In this document: positions 7,395-7,554 of the stretch, in pieces | Position numbering within the stretch: position 1 is the first letter of the stretch | Layout: each line of letters begins with the position of its first letter | Assembly (NCBI GenBank): GCA_050699055.1 | Contig: JBOHCT010000205.1 | Coordinates: forward strand, 1-7,554 | Reading direction: 5' to 3' | DNA length: 7,554 bases | DNA from: JBOHCT01 sp050699055 | Lineage (GTDB): Bacteria; Actinomycetota; Actinomycetes; Streptosporangiales; JBOHCT01 | Translations under genes and position numbers: made by a program | The notes under the pieces: model-generated | Databases searched by the model: none | What the model saw: the letters and a program-made list of their open reading frames with translations, nothing else | Told to the model about the DNA's origin: nothing

Positions 7395-7423
7395 AGGTTA
7401 CGCGCCACCGCCGTCGATCTCAC
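7395..7423 (-). promoter_or_regulatory. Candidate promoter of the ABC exporter locus, possibly leaderless
   Basis: Read on the minus strand, GTGAGA (7423-7418) matches four of six bases of the -35 consensus. A 17-base spacer follows, then TAACCT (7400-7395), which fits TAnnnT. The GTG start at 7385 lies 9 bases after the -10 box and has no clear Shine-Dalgarno sequence in front. Transcription would start at or within a few bases of the GTG, which fits a leaderless mRNA, common in actinobacteria. The TAA inside the -10 box is in frame upstream of the GTG, so the gene cannot start further upstream. Confidence 0.4.
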
Positions 7424-7481
7424 CTGAATTTCTCGCCGCCGGGGTGCACGTCGGATTTGTAGGTGACTGATGGGTAGGTTG

Positions 7482-7493
7482 CCGGCGGGCCGG
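7482..7493 (-). terminator. Small palindrome after the right-edge reading frame
   Basis: CCGGC-GG-GCCGG is a perfect 5-base inverted repeat directly after the minus-strand stop at 7496-7494. It could be a weak terminator for that frame, but the 2-base spacer is too tight for a full hairpin and there is no U-tract. In DNA this GC-rich it may be chance. Confidence 0.2.
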
Positions 7494-7553
7494 TCAGGCG
7501 GCGGGTGCCTGGTTGTGGCGTGTGAGCCAGATCTGGTCTTCGGGGCGGCTGGT
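7494..7553 (-). CDS. C-terminus of an unidentified minus-strand gene, cut by the window edge
   Basis: Nineteen codons and a TGA (7496-7494) read TSRPEDQIWLTRHNQAPAA on the minus strand, with third positions mostly C or G and a natural-looking protein end. The gene would run in the same direction as the ABC pair and end about 110 bases before its GTG. The piece is too short to identify. An insertion-sequence transposase C-terminus is one possibility suggested by its basic and aromatic composition, but I cannot support it. Confidence 0.4.
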   Translation of the reverse strand, partial: TSRPEDQIWLTRHNQAPAA

Positions 7554-7554
7554 C

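Overview
The window comes from a GC-rich bacterium, most likely an actinomycete (Actinomycetota). The right half codes for actinobacterial-looking ABC exporter proteins with extreme G/C at third codon positions. Hand counts of single 60-base lines give about 73-77% GC there, against about 55-63% for lines in the left half. The left half may therefore be acquired DNA, although only a few lines were counted.

Layout from left to right. Positions 3-506 (+) hold one continuous coding-like frame of unknown function, open at the left edge and cut by a single in-frame TGA at 117-119. Positions 507-641 are a gap with a possible hairpin and a possible -10 box. Positions 642-1706 and 1719-4151 (+) are a two-gene operon encoding homologues of the alpha (PheS) and beta (PheT) subunits of phenylalanyl-tRNA synthetase, with the pheT ribosome binding site overlapping the pheS stop codon. 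After a 49-base convergent gap, 4201-7385 (-) contains two adjacent half-transporter ABC exporter genes. These are joined out of frame near 5820, with the C-terminus of the first and the N-terminus of the second missing, so both look like pseudogenes. The right edge has a candidate promoter for the ABC locus and the last 19 codons of an unidentified minus-strand reading frame.

The most interesting object is the synthetase pair. PheT looks complete, including tRNA-binding, editing-like and anticodon-binding domains. PheS keeps the class II fold and the ATP-binding arginines but has unusual changes in its amino-acid pocket. The motif 3 sequence usually written GFAFG is GFYVN here, which puts Tyr at the alanine that sets phenylalanine specificity. 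The usual THTS loop is PHLT. This suggests a specialised paralogue that charges a different amino acid, resists a phenylalanine analogue, or serves a tRNA-dependent pathway, and not the housekeeping enzyme. Whether the genome has another pheST cannot be seen here. No tRNA gene, CRISPR array or complete mobile element was found.
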